Positions 1-12,914 of a stretch of 64,000 nt of DNA are shown piece after piece (the stretch's first letter is position 1; every line of letters starts with the position of its first letter). The notes under the pieces are model-generated. The model searched no databases, had not been told where the DNA came from, and saw only the letters and a list, made by a program, of their open reading frames with translations. A program made the position numbers and the translations under genes. The stretch comes from Sphingomonas swuensis (GTDB taxonomy: Bacteria > Pseudomonadota > Alphaproteobacteria > Sphingomonadales > Sphingomonadaceae): the NCBI RefSeq assembly GCF_039538045.1, contig NZ_BAABBQ010000001.1:1758001-1822000 (forward strand). The letters run 5' to 3'.

Positions 1-3149
<3,149 letters not shown>

Positions 3150-3150
<1 letters not shown>

Positions 3151-4397
3151 TACTTCCTGGCTTCCTTGATCATCCCCATGAACCGCTCGAACAGATAGAA
3201 ACTGTCCTGCGGCCCCGGGCTCGCCTCGGGGTGATATTGCACGCTGAACGCGGGCCGGTCCGCCAGCTCGATCCCGCAATTCGACCCGTCGAACAGCGAC
3301 ACATGCGTTTCGCGCACGTTGTTCGGCAGTCCCTCGCGCTCGACCGCGAAGCCGTGGTTCATGCTGGTGATCTCGACCGCCCCGTCGGCCAGCCGCTTGA
3401 CCGGATGGTTGGCGCCGCGATGGCCCTGGAACATCTTGCTCGTCCTGCCCCCCACCGCGAGCGCGAGAAGCTGGTGGCCGAGGCAGATGCCGAACAGCGG
3501 CTTGCCCGTCTCCAGCATGCTGCGGATCACCGGAATGGCATAGTCCCCCGTCGCCGCCGGATCGCCCGGCCCGTTCGAGAGGAAGAAGCCGTCGGGCTCG
3601 TGCGCCATCACTTCCTCGAAGGTGGCGGTCGCCGGAAGGATCGTCACCCGCGCCCCGGCTTCGACCAGGTTGCGGAAGATGTTGCGCTTGGCACCATAGT
3701 CGATCGCGACGACGTGGGGCCTGGTCCCCTGCCCTTCGACTTCGCTCAGGGCGAACGAACCGTTCCCATTCTCGTTCGTGCTGAGCGAAGTCGAAGCACG
3801 CTCGCGCTCCTCCCCCGCATAGCCCAGCTCGATCGTCCACTTGCCGCCCGACCACACCCGAAGCTGCTCGCAGGACACTTCCTTCGCCAGGTCCATCCCC
3901 TCGAGCCCCGGCCATGCACGAGCCATCTCGACCAGCGCCGGCACATCGAATTCGCCAGCGGCCGAATGGGCGATGACCACCGTCGGCGGCCCCTCCCGGC
4001 GGATGAGCTTCGTCAGCGCCCGCGTATCGACTCCCGACAGCCCGATCCGCCCGTGCTTCGCCATCCAGGCCGGAAAGTCGCTCCTCGACCGGAAGTTGCT
4101 TGGCCCCGTCACCGCCTCGCGCACGATCGAGCCCACCGCATGCGGATCGTCGGCCTCGACGTCCTCATCGTTCGCCCCGACGTTGCCGATGTGCGGGAAG
4201 GTGAAGCAGACGAGCTGCCGTGCAAACGACGGGTCGGTCATCACCTCCTGGTAGCCGGTCATGGCGGTGTGGAAGCACAGCTCGGCCACCTCCGCCCCCT
4301 CGGCCCCGAAGCCCTGTCCCCAGACCACCCGTCCATCGGCGAAGACGAGGGCGCCGGTGGCTCCCTTCGGCATGGGCGTGGGCGCAGGACTGGCCAT
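3150..4397 (-). CDS. carA: Carbamoyl-phosphate synthase small (glutaminase) subunit with in-frame repeat insertion
   Basis: Glutamine amidotransferase subunit that supplies ammonia to CarB. The N-terminal CPSase domain spans roughly residues 10-190 and the class I GATase domain 226-410, with nucleophile Cys305 in FGICLGHQ and the HPEASPGP histidine near the C-terminus. At 415 residues it is longer than most homologues I know (around 380-395). The extra stretch, residues about 199-225 (ASTSLSTNE...FALSEVEG), is encoded by two inverted copies of a palindromic repeat at 3732-3800. It lies in the linker between the domains and keeps the frame, so the enzyme is probably functional. First gene of a carA-carB operon; its stop overlaps the carB ATG. 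Confidence 0.97.
3732..3800. repeat. Two inverted copies of the 28-base palindromic repeat, inside carA
   Basis: Copies at 3732-3757 (partial, GCCCT/AGGGC stem) and 3773-3800 (GTGCT/AGCAC stem), in opposite orientations and separated by 15 bases. Both share the loop GAGCGAAGTCGA or its complement. Read on the carA strand they encode [10 protein letters not shown] and FALSEVEG without a stop or frame change. Confidence 0.92.
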
Positions 4398-4541
4398 CGG
4401 ATGGAGGGCTCCGTGAGAGTGAAAACCGGCGATGTCGCTAAGCCGCCGCCGCTACGGCCTTGCGCGGTGCTGGTCAACTGCGCGCTTCGAAGACTCTCGC
4501 GGGATGGTCAACCGCGCTGCATATGGATTATGCGCGCCTCC

Positions 4542-4997
4542 ATGATCCGAGACACCATCAAGACCGCGCTCGTCACCGCCATGAAGGGCGGGGACAAGGC
4601 CTCCACCAGCACCATCCGCCTGATCCAGAGCGCGATCAAGAACCGCGACATCGAGCTTCGCACCGCCGCCGCGCCGGCTGACGACGACGCGCTGGTGACC
4701 GAGGTCCTCCAGAAGATGATCAAGCAGCGGCGCGAATCGGTCACCATGTACCGCCAGGGCAACCGCGAGGAACTCGCCGCCCAGGAGGAAAGCGAGATCG
4801 CCGTCATCGAACGCTTCCTCCCCGCCCAGCTGTCCGACGAGGAAGCTTCGGCCAAGGTCCGCGAGATCGTCGCCGAGCTCGGCGCTTCAAGCATGAAGGA
4901 CATGGGCCGTGTCATGGCCACGGTGAAGGAGCGGCTGGGAACGAGCATCGAACCGGCCCGGGCGAGCGGGCTGGTCAAGGGGGCGTTGAGTTCCTGA
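4542..4997 (+). CDS. GatB/YqeY domain-containing protein
   Basis: Stand-alone YqeY protein of 151 residues (MIRDTIKTALVTAMKGGDKA...). The family is related to the C-terminal tail domain of GatB and is thought to bind tRNA or act in aminoacyl-tRNA amidation, but its exact role is not established. It shows the usual features: DxxxTxRLIxSAIKNxxI near the start, KQRRES and an E...FLPxQL motif in the middle, and SSMKDMGRVMATVKER near the end. An in-frame ATG at 4530 would add MRAS; neither start has a convincing ribosome-binding site. It is divergent from carA across about 140 bases, and repeats follow immediately downstream. Confidence 0.9.
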   Translation: MIRDTIKTALVTAMKGGDKASTSTIRLIQSAIKNRDIELRTAAAPADDDALVTEVLQKMIKQRRESVTMYRQGNREELAAQEESEIAVIERFLPAQLSDEEASAKVREIVAELGASSMKDMGRVMATVKERLGTSIEPARASGLVKGALSS

Positions 4998-5001
4998 CAA
5001 G

Positions 5002-5029
5002 CGTGCTTCGACTTCGCTCAGCACGAACG
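5002..5029 (-). repeat. 28-base palindromic repeat, GTGCT/AGCAC stem
   Basis: Intergenic copy immediately after the YqeY stop codon (4997); it could act as a 3' hairpin for that transcript. Perfect stem around the GAGCGAAGTCGA loop, inverted relative to the copies at 5101 and 5156. Confidence 0.9.
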
Positions 5030-5052
5030 AGATAAGTGCCCTAACCAGTTTT

Positions 5053-5079
5053 GCTCGTCCGGAGCGAAGTCAAGGAGCG
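5053..5079 (+). repeat. Degenerate copy of the 28-base palindromic repeat
   Basis: Keeps the GGAGCGAAGTCAAGGAGCG core but with several substitutions and a weakened stem. Probably an older, decaying copy. Confidence 0.65.
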
Positions 5080-5100
5080 CTTGCCGGCTCGTCCCATCCT

Positions 5101-5128
5101 CGTTCGCCCTGAGCGAAGTCGAAGGGCG
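5101..5128 (+). repeat. 28-base palindromic repeat, GCCCT/AGGGC stem
   Basis: Perfect-stem copy in the 205-base gap between the YqeY and GIY-YIG genes. It has the same orientation and sequence as the copy at 5156. Confidence 0.92.
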
Positions 5129-5155
5129 CTTGCGCTTCCGTTCAACCCTCACCAT

Positions 5156-5183
5156 CGTTCGCCCTGAGCGAAGTCGAAGGGCG
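5156..5183 (+). repeat. 28-base palindromic repeat, GCCCT/AGGGC stem
   Basis: Second identical copy in this gap, ending 19 bases before the GIY-YIG start codon. A hairpin here would sit in that gene's 5' untranslated region. Confidence 0.92.
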
Positions 5184-5202
5184 CAGGCGCGAACGCCTCC
5201 AC

Positions 5203-5556
5203 ATGCAACTGCACTTCTGGGTCTATCTTTTGGGCTGCGCCGACGGCTCTTATTACGTCGGTCACACCGATAATCTCGAGAAGCGCTTGCACGAGCACCA
5301 GAACGGCATTCACGAGGGCTACACGCAAAAGCGGAGGCCCGTTCGACTGCTGTGGTCCGAGGCCACCGGGAGTCGCGAGGAAGCTCTCGCGTTCGAGCGC
5401 CGCATCAAGGGCTGGACCCGCGCCAAGAAGGAAGCGCTGATCATCGGTGACTGGGCCGCAATCAAATGGCTATCGAAGCCGCCGAGCGAACGTGCTTCGA
5501 CTTCGCTCAGCACGAACGAACCGTGTAAGATAATCGCGAATTTTCGTTCGTCCTGA
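5203..5556 (+). CDS. GIY-YIG nuclease superfamily protein with repeat-derived C-terminus
   Basis: Small single-domain GIY-YIG protein (UvrC/YhbQ-like fold). The signature is VYLLGCADGSYYVGHTDNLEKRLHEH (residues about 7-32, key residues Tyr, Tyr-x-Gly, Arg, His), then the RLLW...REEAL..ERRIKGW segment typical of the family (to about residue 80). A nuclease role is inferred from the family; many such orphan proteins have no known substrate. Residues about 96-117 do not belong to the domain. They are encoded by one full palindromic repeat (5491-5518) and the first bases of another (5545-5572), which also supplies the TGA stop. The original C-terminus has probably been replaced. Confidence 0.88.
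   Translation: MQLHFWVYLLGCADGSYYVGHTDNLEKRLHEHQNGIHEGYTQKRRPVRLLWSEATGSREEALAFERRIKGWTRAKKEALIIGDWAAIKWLSKPPSERASTSLSTNEPCKIIANFRSS
5491..5518 (-). repeat. 28-base palindromic repeat inside the GIY-YIG gene
   Basis: GTGCT/AGCAC stem variant. It is translated in frame as [10 protein letters not shown], the same peptide as in carA. Confidence 0.9.
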
Positions 5557-5572
5557 GCGAAGTCGAAGGACG
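5545..5572 (+). repeat. 28-base palindromic repeat across the GIY-YIG stop codon
   Basis: Third stem variant (GTCCT/AGGAC), again with compensatory changes. It encodes the last residues RSS and the stop of the GIY-YIG gene and ends 13 bases before the dnaG start codon. Confidence 0.9.
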
Positions 5573-5585
5573 TTATCGCACCCCC

Positions 5586-7442
5586 ATGCTGACCCCCGCC
5601 TTCCTCGACGAACTGCGCGCCCGCACCACGCTCAGCAGCGTCATCGCGCCGCACGTCAAGCTCACCCGTGCCGGGCGCGAGTGGAAGGCCTGCTGCCCGT
5701 TCCACAACGAGAAGACGCCGAGCTTCACCGTCAACGACGAGAAGCATTTCTACCATTGCTTCGGATGCTCGGCGCACGGCGACGCGATCCGCTTTCTCAC
5801 CGACCATCTCGGCCTGCCCTTCATGGACGCGGTCAAGGAGCTTGCCTCCGCCGCCAACCTCGAGGTGCCCGCCGCCGACCCGCGAAGCCAGGAACGGGCC
5901 AAGCGCCAGGCGACCCTCCACGACGTCATGGCCGACGCGCAGGCCTGGTTCGCCGAGCAACTGGACGGGATCGATGGCGCCGAGGCGCGCGCCTATTGCC
6001 AGAAACGCGGCATCGGCGCGGGCGCGATCAAGCGCTTCGGCATCGGCTTCGCCCCCGACCGCCGAAACGGGCTGCGCAAGGCGCTGGAGCGCCACGGCGA
6101 CGCCAGGCTCGTCGAGTGCGGCCTCCTCATCAGCATCGAGGACGAGCCGAAGAAGGAGCCCTACGACCGGTTCCGCGGACGGCTGATGATCCCGATCCGT
6201 GACCAGCGCGGGCGCGTGATCGGCTTTGGCGGGCGGATCCTCGGCGCTGGCGAGCCCAAATATCTCAACTCGCCCGAGACCGTACTCTTCGACAAGGGCT
6301 CGTCCCTCTACGCGATCGACCGCGCCGGCCCGGCCTCGCGCCAGGCTCGGCGGCTGATCGTGGTCGAGGGCTATATGGACGTGATCGGCCTCGACCGCGC
6401 CGGGATCGCCGAGGTTGTCGCGCCCAACGGCACCGCGCTGACCGAGCGCCAGCTGGAGCTGCTCTGGCGGCTCGATCCCTCGCCCATCCTCTGCTTCGAC
6501 GGCGACAAGGCCGGGTCCAAGGCCGCGATCCGCGCCGCCACCCGCGCGCTTCCGATGCTTGGTCCGGAGCGGACCCTTTCCTTCGTCACCCTGCCCGAGG
6601 GGCAGGACCCCGACGATCTGGTGACTTCGGGCGGGCGCGAGGCGGTCGAGGCGCTGCTAGGCCGGCCCGAGCCTTTGGTCGACCGGCTCTGGCGCCACGA
6701 GGTCGACTCCACGCCCCTCGCCACCCCCGAGCAGCGCGCCGGCCTGAAGCAGCGGCTCCTCGACCATGCCGCGGCGATCGCCGACCGCAGCCTCTCGCAG
6801 CTCTATCGCGACGAGTGGATGGATCGCTTCTTCGCCCTCAATCGCCGCGAACGCCCGGCGTTCGAGCCGCGCTCTCCTGGCCAGTCGCCCCAGCGCCGCG
6901 GTTCCTGGGTCCGCGGCAAGGGCTTCGTCCCGCCTGAGAAGCCGCTCGAGGACGCGACTCGCCAGATCGGCCGAGAAAGCGTCGGCCCGCAGGAGGCGCG
7001 CGCCATCGCCGCCGGGCTCGCCGCCTACCCCGACCTCATCGCCGAGGAGTTCGACCTCCTCGCCGCCCTGCCCTTTGCCGACCCGTCGGCCGAGGCGCTC
7101 AAGCAGAGGCTGCTCGACGCCGCCCTCCACGACGCCCTTGACTCGCAGGCGCTCCAACCCATCTTGGCAGACGAGCGGACCGCCTCGCTCCTCCTCGAGG
7201 TGCAGCGCGGGACGAACGTGATCTTCTCCTTCAACCGCAGCGAGACCGATCCGGCGCGCGGCCGGGCCGACCTCAAGCTCGTGATCGAACTATTGGGTGC
7301 CAAGCGGGAGATCGCGGCGGCGCTCGGGGCGATGGAAGCAGAAGTACTCGAAAGGGAGGAAGCTGTGACGGAACGGTTACGTCTTCAGCTCACTCTCCAT
7401 GACCTTAACAGAAAGCTGGTAGATTTGACTTCCAGCGATTAA
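5586..7442 (+). CDS. dnaG: DNA primase
   Basis: Synthesises RNA primers for the replication fork. The CHC2 zinc-binding domain is at the N-terminus (Cys37, His40, Cys58, Cys61 in CCPFHNEKTPSF...FYHCFGC), followed by the RNA polymerase core with its TOPRIM signature (VVEGYMDVIGLDRAG, then CFDGDKAGSKAA with the metal-binding DGD). A helical C-terminal region that would bind DnaB helicase follows. At 618 residues it is normal for the family. It starts 29 bases after the GIY-YIG stop and ends 15 bases before rpoD, an arrangement close to the macromolecular synthesis operon (dnaG-rpoD) of many proteobacteria. Confidence 0.98.
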   Translation: MLTPAFLDELRARTTLSSVIAPHVKLTRAGREWKACCPFHNEKTPSFTVNDEKHFYHCFGCSAHGDAIRFLTDHLGLPFMDAVKELASAANLEVPAADPRSQERAKRQATLHDVMADAQAWFAEQLDGIDGAEARAYCQKRGIGAGAIKRFGIGFAPDRRNGLRKALERHGDARLVECGLLISIEDEPKKEPYDRFRGRLMIPIRDQRGRVIGFGGRILGAGEPKYLNSPETVLFDKGSSLYAIDRAGPASRQARRLIVVEGYMDVIGLDRAGIAEVVAPNGTALTERQLELLWRLDPSPILCFDGDKAGSKAAIRAATRALPMLGPERTLSFVTLPEGQDPDDLVTSGGREAVEALLGRPEPLVDRLWRHEVDSTPLATPEQRAGLKQRLLDHAAAIADRSLSQLYRDEWMDRFFALNRRERPAFEPRSPGQSPQRRGSWVRGKGFVPPEKPLEDATRQIGRESVGPQEARAIAAGLAAYPDLIAEEFDLLAALPFADPSAEALKQRLLDAALHDALDSQALQPILADERTASLLLEVQRGTNVIFSFNRSETDPARGRADLKLVIELLGAKREIAAALGAMEAEVLEREEAVTERLRLQLTLHDLNRKLVDLTSSD

Positions 7443-7457
7443 GCGCAGCGACCAACC

Positions 7458-9500
<2,043 letters not shown>

Positions 9501-9534
9501 TTCTCAAATATATGAGCTTGCTTGGGGGGACTAA

Positions 9535-10713
9535 GTGGTTTTTTATCGCGATTGGGGTTTTTCGCAGCCTCCTTTTCAGACTAAATCACTACCCGCTGAT
9601 GCATTAGGTGAGCGACTCCTCGTTGGTCGGGCCGACGAACTTGCAAAGATCAAGCGACGGATTCAAAACGGTCCAAGAATTGTCACCGTTGAAGGTGAGA
9701 TCGGCATCGGAAAGACTAGCGTTGTAAACGTCGCAGCTTTCCAGCTCTTCAGGGATTACATCAACAATGGTGAAGGCAGCTTCATCATTCCTTGCAGCGA
9801 GATTTTTCAACTTACTCCTGATACCATCGCTGAAGAGTTCATCGATCACGTCTACCGAGAGGTTGCTCAAACACTTATTCAGCGAGCAGCTATTATTGGA
9901 GGCACCGATCGTAACCTGAATGTCCCGACTCTAGATCGAATCAATAAGTGGCTGAATGCTCCTCAGATCTCATCCTTAGAGGCTGGCGCATTCGGATTTA
10001 ATTTTTCATCGTCAGGTGAAAATAATTCTTCTACTGGGTTCGACCGAAGTGGATTCAGGCAACTTATCCGCTCTTGGCTCAAAGACTTGTTCGTTGACGA
10101 AGCGTCTGAAGGCATCATCTGTGTAATTGACAATCTCGAACTCTTGCAGACATCAGAGCGCGCTCGCACTATCATCGAAACATTCCGCGATACACTTTTC
10201 AATGTCCCCGGTCTGAAGTGGGTTCTCTGCGGAGCATCTGGTATATTCTTCGGAGTCGCCTCATCCAAGCGATTGGCTGGTCGCCTCCACGCTCCAGTGG
10301 AGATTCAGGCGTTAACTCCCGATATCGCACCTCAGATCATAGAGAGCCGTGTGCGGGCTTTTGCACTCCCTCAGACTTCACCGTACATGCCGCTTCTGGT
10401 TGAGGATTTCGACAGACTTTATAATATCCTCAGAGGAAATCTCAGGGATGTTCTGGGCGATGCTGACAACTATTGCCAGTGGATCGCTGATAGAGCGTTG
10501 CCGCGTACCGAAGAAGAAAAGCGAGCGCATTTTACAACTTGGCTCAACGACAGGTGCGAAGCTGCTTATCGTTCTATCGCTAGCGAAGTGCGCCCAAGAG
10601 CGTTCAAAGTTTTCAGGACGGCGGTCGAACTCGACGGCATTTTCTCGCCCAGCGATCATGCTCAATTTGGCTTTGAAACGTCGATGGCATTCGACCGCAC
10701 ATCAAATCACTAG
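9535..10713 (+). CDS. AAA/Orc1-like ATP-binding protein, frameshifted near its 3' end
   Basis: ATPase of the AAA_16/Orc1-like type, function unknown. Walker A is GEIGIGKTS (residues 54-62) and Walker B GIICVIDNLE (193-201). The GTG start is chosen for a strong GGGGGGA ribosome-binding site at 9524-9530. The gene is visibly poorer in GC and uses more A/T-ending codons than its neighbours, which points to recent acquisition. After about residue 385 the frame loses a winged-helix-like tail that is readable in another frame to 10826, consistent with a 1-base deletion around 10690-10696. The ATPase domain is intact, so a shortened product is possible; a sequencing error is the other explanation. 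Confidence 0.8.
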   Translation: MVFYRDWGFSQPPFQTKSLPADALGERLLVGRADELAKIKRRIQNGPRIVTVEGEIGIGKTSVVNVAAFQLFRDYINNGEGSFIIPCSEIFQLTPDTIAEEFIDHVYREVAQTLIQRAAIIGGTDRNLNVPTLDRINKWLNAPQISSLEAGAFGFNFSSSGENNSSTGFDRSGFRQLIRSWLKDLFVDEASEGIICVIDNLELLQTSERARTIIETFRDTLFNVPGLKWVLCGASGIFFGVASSKRLAGRLHAPVEIQALTPDIAPQIIESRVRAFALPQTSPYMPLLVEDFDRLYNILRGNLRDVLGDADNYCQWIADRALPRTEEEKRAHFTTWLNDRCEAAYRSIASEVRPRAFKVFRTAVELDGIFSPSDHAQFGFETSMAFDRTSNH

Positions 10714-10826
10714 AGGTACAAGGACTCATTGTCAGCTCTCAAGATGATTCCGATGGCCGGAGAAAAATCATAACGATTACTCCGAAGGGCTGGCTGATTG
10801 AGCATTATCTCGCCCATTTGAGTTAG
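10677..10826 (+). pseudogene. Out-of-frame C-terminal tail of the ATPase gene (winged-helix remnant)
   Basis: In the frame starting at 10677 the sequence reads ...RPHIKSLEVQGLIVSSQ then DDSDGRRKIITITPKGWLI and stops with TAG at 10824-10826. The pattern 'LE..GLI......DGR..I.iTpkG' is typical of the wing and last helix of MarR-like or similar winged-helix domains. One extra base near 10690-10696 would join it to the upstream ATPase as a single protein of about 430 residues. Confidence 0.75.
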
Positions 10827-11057
10827 ATTTTCTGCTTGTGACTATACGCTTTGCGTTCTGACCAAAGCAGTGGACTTCAATTACCCGGATCTTTGCTAGG
10901 GCGCGGCTGACAGGCTGCAGCGTGCGGCTCGGACGCGCAAATATGAGCAGCGCAGGCTATGCGCTGCCGTTCCTGCACCTACTTGACTAGTCCCGAAAGA
11001 CGCCACTTACCGCGCGACTACGAGGCTCGGTGACAGTAGCGCCTCCGCTCTCAACCC
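10827..11057. other. Intergenic region with a perfect hairpin
   Basis: About 230 bases between the frameshifted ATPase and the next minus-strand gene, without a convincing open frame or tRNA. It contains an 8-bp perfect stem with a 5-base loop (GCAGCGCA, GGCTA, TGCGCTGC) at 10947-10967. No T-run follows, so it is not a standard intrinsic terminator. Confidence 0.6.
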
Positions 11058-11573
11058 TCACTCGAACCGATAGAAGCACCGCACCGCCACATCGCCCGCC
11101 GCGAGGTGCCGCTTCTGCCCGTCGAGGTGATCGCCGGCGCGGCGTATGTCGGCGCCGATGAGGCCGCCGACCTTCTCCGTGTGAAGGGGCACGCGATAGC
11201 GGCAGAAGCCGTCGCCGCCCTGACCCATCGTCCGGTCGTAGCAAGCCGCCCGCCCCTCGGCGAACTGCTTGACGAAGCGGAAGTCATATTCGTCGAGCTG
11301 GCCATGGAAGAAGAAGCGCATCTCCTTCACCCTTGTGGCGCGCGGGCGCTTGATGTCGACCACCATCTCGATCCCGTGGACCGGCTCGCCGATCATCTGG
11401 AGGTCCCTGGGCTCGATCGCGAGGATCGTCAGCGGGCCCTCGCGCTTCTTGATCAGAATCTCGTTTTGCAGGACCGAGTTGAACGCCGCCTCGCTGGTCC
11501 GCGGGCAGGCCTCGGCCCCCGTCGCGACCATGACGCCCAGCGCCAGCAGCCCGCTTGTCGATCGCCGCATCAT
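11058..11573 (-). CDS. Secreted protein of unknown function
   Basis: 171 residues with a clear N-terminal signal peptide (MMRRSTSGLLALGVMVATGAEA, cleavage probably before CPRTSE), so exported to the periplasm or beyond. The mature part has three cysteines (one at the mature start, then ACYDRT and GFCRYR) and another close to the C-terminus (VRCFYRFE), allowing one or two disulfides. I do not recognise a family. It lies 51 bases downstream of the RES toxin on the same strand and might be read through from it, but nothing in its sequence suggests a toxin-antitoxin role. Confidence 0.75.
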   Translation of the reverse strand: MMRRSTSGLLALGVMVATGAEACPRTSEAAFNSVLQNEILIKKREGPLTILAIEPRDLQMIGEPVHGIEMVVDIKRPRATRVKEMRFFFHGQLDEYDFRFVKQFAEGRAACYDRTMGQGGDGFCRYRVPLHTEKVGGLIGADIRRAGDHLDGQKRHLAAGDVAVRCFYRFE

Positions 11574-11624
11574 GTCGTCCCCCCTTCGCAGCCCGCGCCA
11601 TCAAGAAGCCGCGCGGCCGCTCCG

Positions 11625-12341
11625 TCAAGCAGGCCCCGCCGCTCCCTCGCCGACCGCCCACTCCTCCCGCGTCCCCGCATCGCGCACCCGGTCCACCCGC
11701 GCCCCGTCCCAATGATAGTCGAGGTGCCGCGCCTGGACGGGCGGCCCGCAGAGGTCCGGCCAGAAGAGCGCGAGGCACTCGCCGCCTTTCGCCCGCACGC
11801 TCGGCCACAGCAGCGCCTCCGTCCCCGCCGCCCGCCGCGCCGCGCCGTGGGCTTGCGCGGCCGCATAGTCCCGCGGATCGAGCAGCGCCGTCTCCCCCTT
11901 CCCCACCCGCTCGGCGCGGACCTTCACCGGCACCACCAGCTCGCGGAACTGGCTGGTCCAGCCGGGCGGCTGGTCGGTCGCGCGCATGAAGCGGGCGAAG
12001 TGGTGGATCGTCTCGGCGAGCGCGGTCCCGAAACTGTCGGCGACGTAGAGCACGCCATAGCTGCCGTCGCTCCACCGGCTCGGGCGGTCGCGGCTGACAT
12101 GGGTGAAGGGCGCCATGACGAGGCTCGCGCCCGGCCCGCTCACCCGCCGCTCGGGCGGCACCAGGTCGAGCGCGCCGACGCTTAGCGCCAGCCGCGGGTT
12201 GGTCTTGGCCTCGGCGGCGAGCAGCAACGGCCAGTCGGCCGGATCGGCGATGTCCTCGAACAGGTCGATCGGCGGAAAGCTGCTCCGGATGATCCGCCGC
12301 GCCTCGGGCCAGTCGACGAGGACGGTCTTGTGACTACTCAC
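11625..12341 (-). CDS. RES domain toxin of an Xre/RES toxin-antitoxin pair
   Basis: RES domain protein; characterised relatives (MbcT, ParT) degrade NAD+ or ADP-ribosylate targets. Visible landmarks are VDWPEARRIIRSSFPPIDLFEDIADPAD at the start, then SDGSYGVLYVADSFGTALAET and SVRAKGGECLALFWPDLCG. The start is uncertain. A GTG at 12341 (MSSHKTVLVDW) gives 238 residues and fits the homologues I remember. A GTG at 12440 would add a segment made almost wholly of palindromic repeat ([19 protein letters not shown]). The antitoxin gene lies upstream on the same strand with its stop at 12462. Confidence 0.85.
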   Translation of the reverse strand: MSSHKTVLVDWPEARRIIRSSFPPIDLFEDIADPADWPLLLAAEAKTNPRLALSVGALDLVPPERRVSGPGASLVMAPFTHVSRDRPSRWSDGSYGVLYVADSFGTALAETIHHFARFMRATDQPPGWTSQFRELVVPVKVRAERVGKGETALLDPRDYAAAQAHGAARRAAGTEALLWPSVRAKGGECLALFWPDLCGPPVQARHLDYHWDGARVDRVRDAGTREEWAVGEGAAGPA

Positions 12342-12346
12342 CGTGT

Positions 12347-12400
12347 CGTTCGCCCTGAGCGAAGTCGAAGGGCGTGCTTCGACTTCGCTCAGCACGAACG
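12347..12400. repeat. Two head-to-head copies of the 28-base palindromic repeat at the toxin 5' end
   Basis: Copy 12347-12374 (GCCCT/AGGGC stem) and copy 12373-12400 (GTGCT/AGCAC stem) are inverted and share two bases. They separate the antitoxin stop from the likely toxin start and are open in the toxin frame. Confidence 0.92.
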
Positions 12401-12461
12401 GGAAAGCGAGTCGGTTTGGCGAGCCCACCCCGGCGCGCACGCCAGTGCGTGACGATGGCCA

Positions 12462-12878
12462 TCACCACCCGCCCCGCTCCGCATCGAGATAGCGCCGCAC
12501 CCGCATCAGGTCGGTGAGCTCGCCGCCGAGCATTACCTCGAGCGCGCTCGCGCCCGCGAACGCGGCATTGGGCGCCCTCACCCACGCATAGCCGCGTGCG
12601 GGATCGGTGAAGAGGATCCGAAGCGCCTTGTGGATGCCGAGCAAATTGCCGAGCCGGGCCTTGAGGTCCCGCCCCATCCGCGGCGGAGCGTCGGCCTTCC
12701 ACCGGCGGTAGGTGCGCAGCGGCGCGTCGAGCAGGACCGCGCCTTGCGCGTCGGTCACCCCCCAGCGCTCGAACAGGGTCCGCACCGCGCGGAACGCCGC
12801 CTGCCCCTCGGCCTCGCTGATCGCGGCGCTTCGGGGCGGCTCGGGCTCGGCGCCCGCGGGAACGAGGGAGAGGGCCAT
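12462..12878 (-). CDS. Xre/MbcA/ParS-type antitoxin
   Basis: 138-residue antitoxin partner of the RES toxin. The N-terminal half (FERWGVTDAQGAVLLDAPLRTYRRWKAD) is an Xre-like helix-turn-helix. The C-terminal half (LGNLLGIHKALRILFTDPARGYAWVRAPN...GELTDLMRVRRYLDAERGGW) is the MbcA/ParS toxin-binding domain (formerly DUF2384). In the family the antitoxin neutralises the toxin and represses the operon. The start at 12878 fits the domain layout and lies 7 bases after a good -10 box, so the message may be leaderless; no ribosome-binding site is visible. Its stop forms TGATG with an ATG that is out of frame with the present toxin. Confidence 0.88.
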   Translation of the reverse strand: MALSLVPAGAEPEPPRSAAISEAEGQAAFRAVRTLFERWGVTDAQGAVLLDAPLRTYRRWKADAPPRMGRDLKARLGNLLGIHKALRILFTDPARGYAWVRAPNAAFAGASALEVMLGGELTDLMRVRRYLDAERGGW

Positions 12879-12885
12879 GCGGAAC

Positions 12886-12914
12886 AATCTAGGTACGATG
12901 ATGCCAAATGGCAA
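12886..12914 (-). promoter_or_regulatory. Candidate promoter of the toxin-antitoxin operon with overlapping operator
   Basis: On the minus strand: TTGCCA (-35, 12914-12909), 17 bases, TAGATT (-10, 12891-12886), then only 7 bases to the antitoxin ATG. An inverted repeat (TGCCA-AA-TGGCA, plus-strand 12902-12913) overlaps the -35 box and is a natural site for autorepression. A second one (GGCAA-CCTC-TTGCC) lies just upstream. Confidence 0.55.

Noticed and set aside
3231..4541. 5' extension of the YqeY frame antisense to carA
   Set aside because: Only the part after about 4530-4542 shows YqeY features; the rest is a shadow of carA.
10827..11057. A tRNA or attachment site in the gap after the ATPase
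   Set aside because: No cloverleaf with a TTCGA-type loop was found, and no direct repeat flanking the region was seen.
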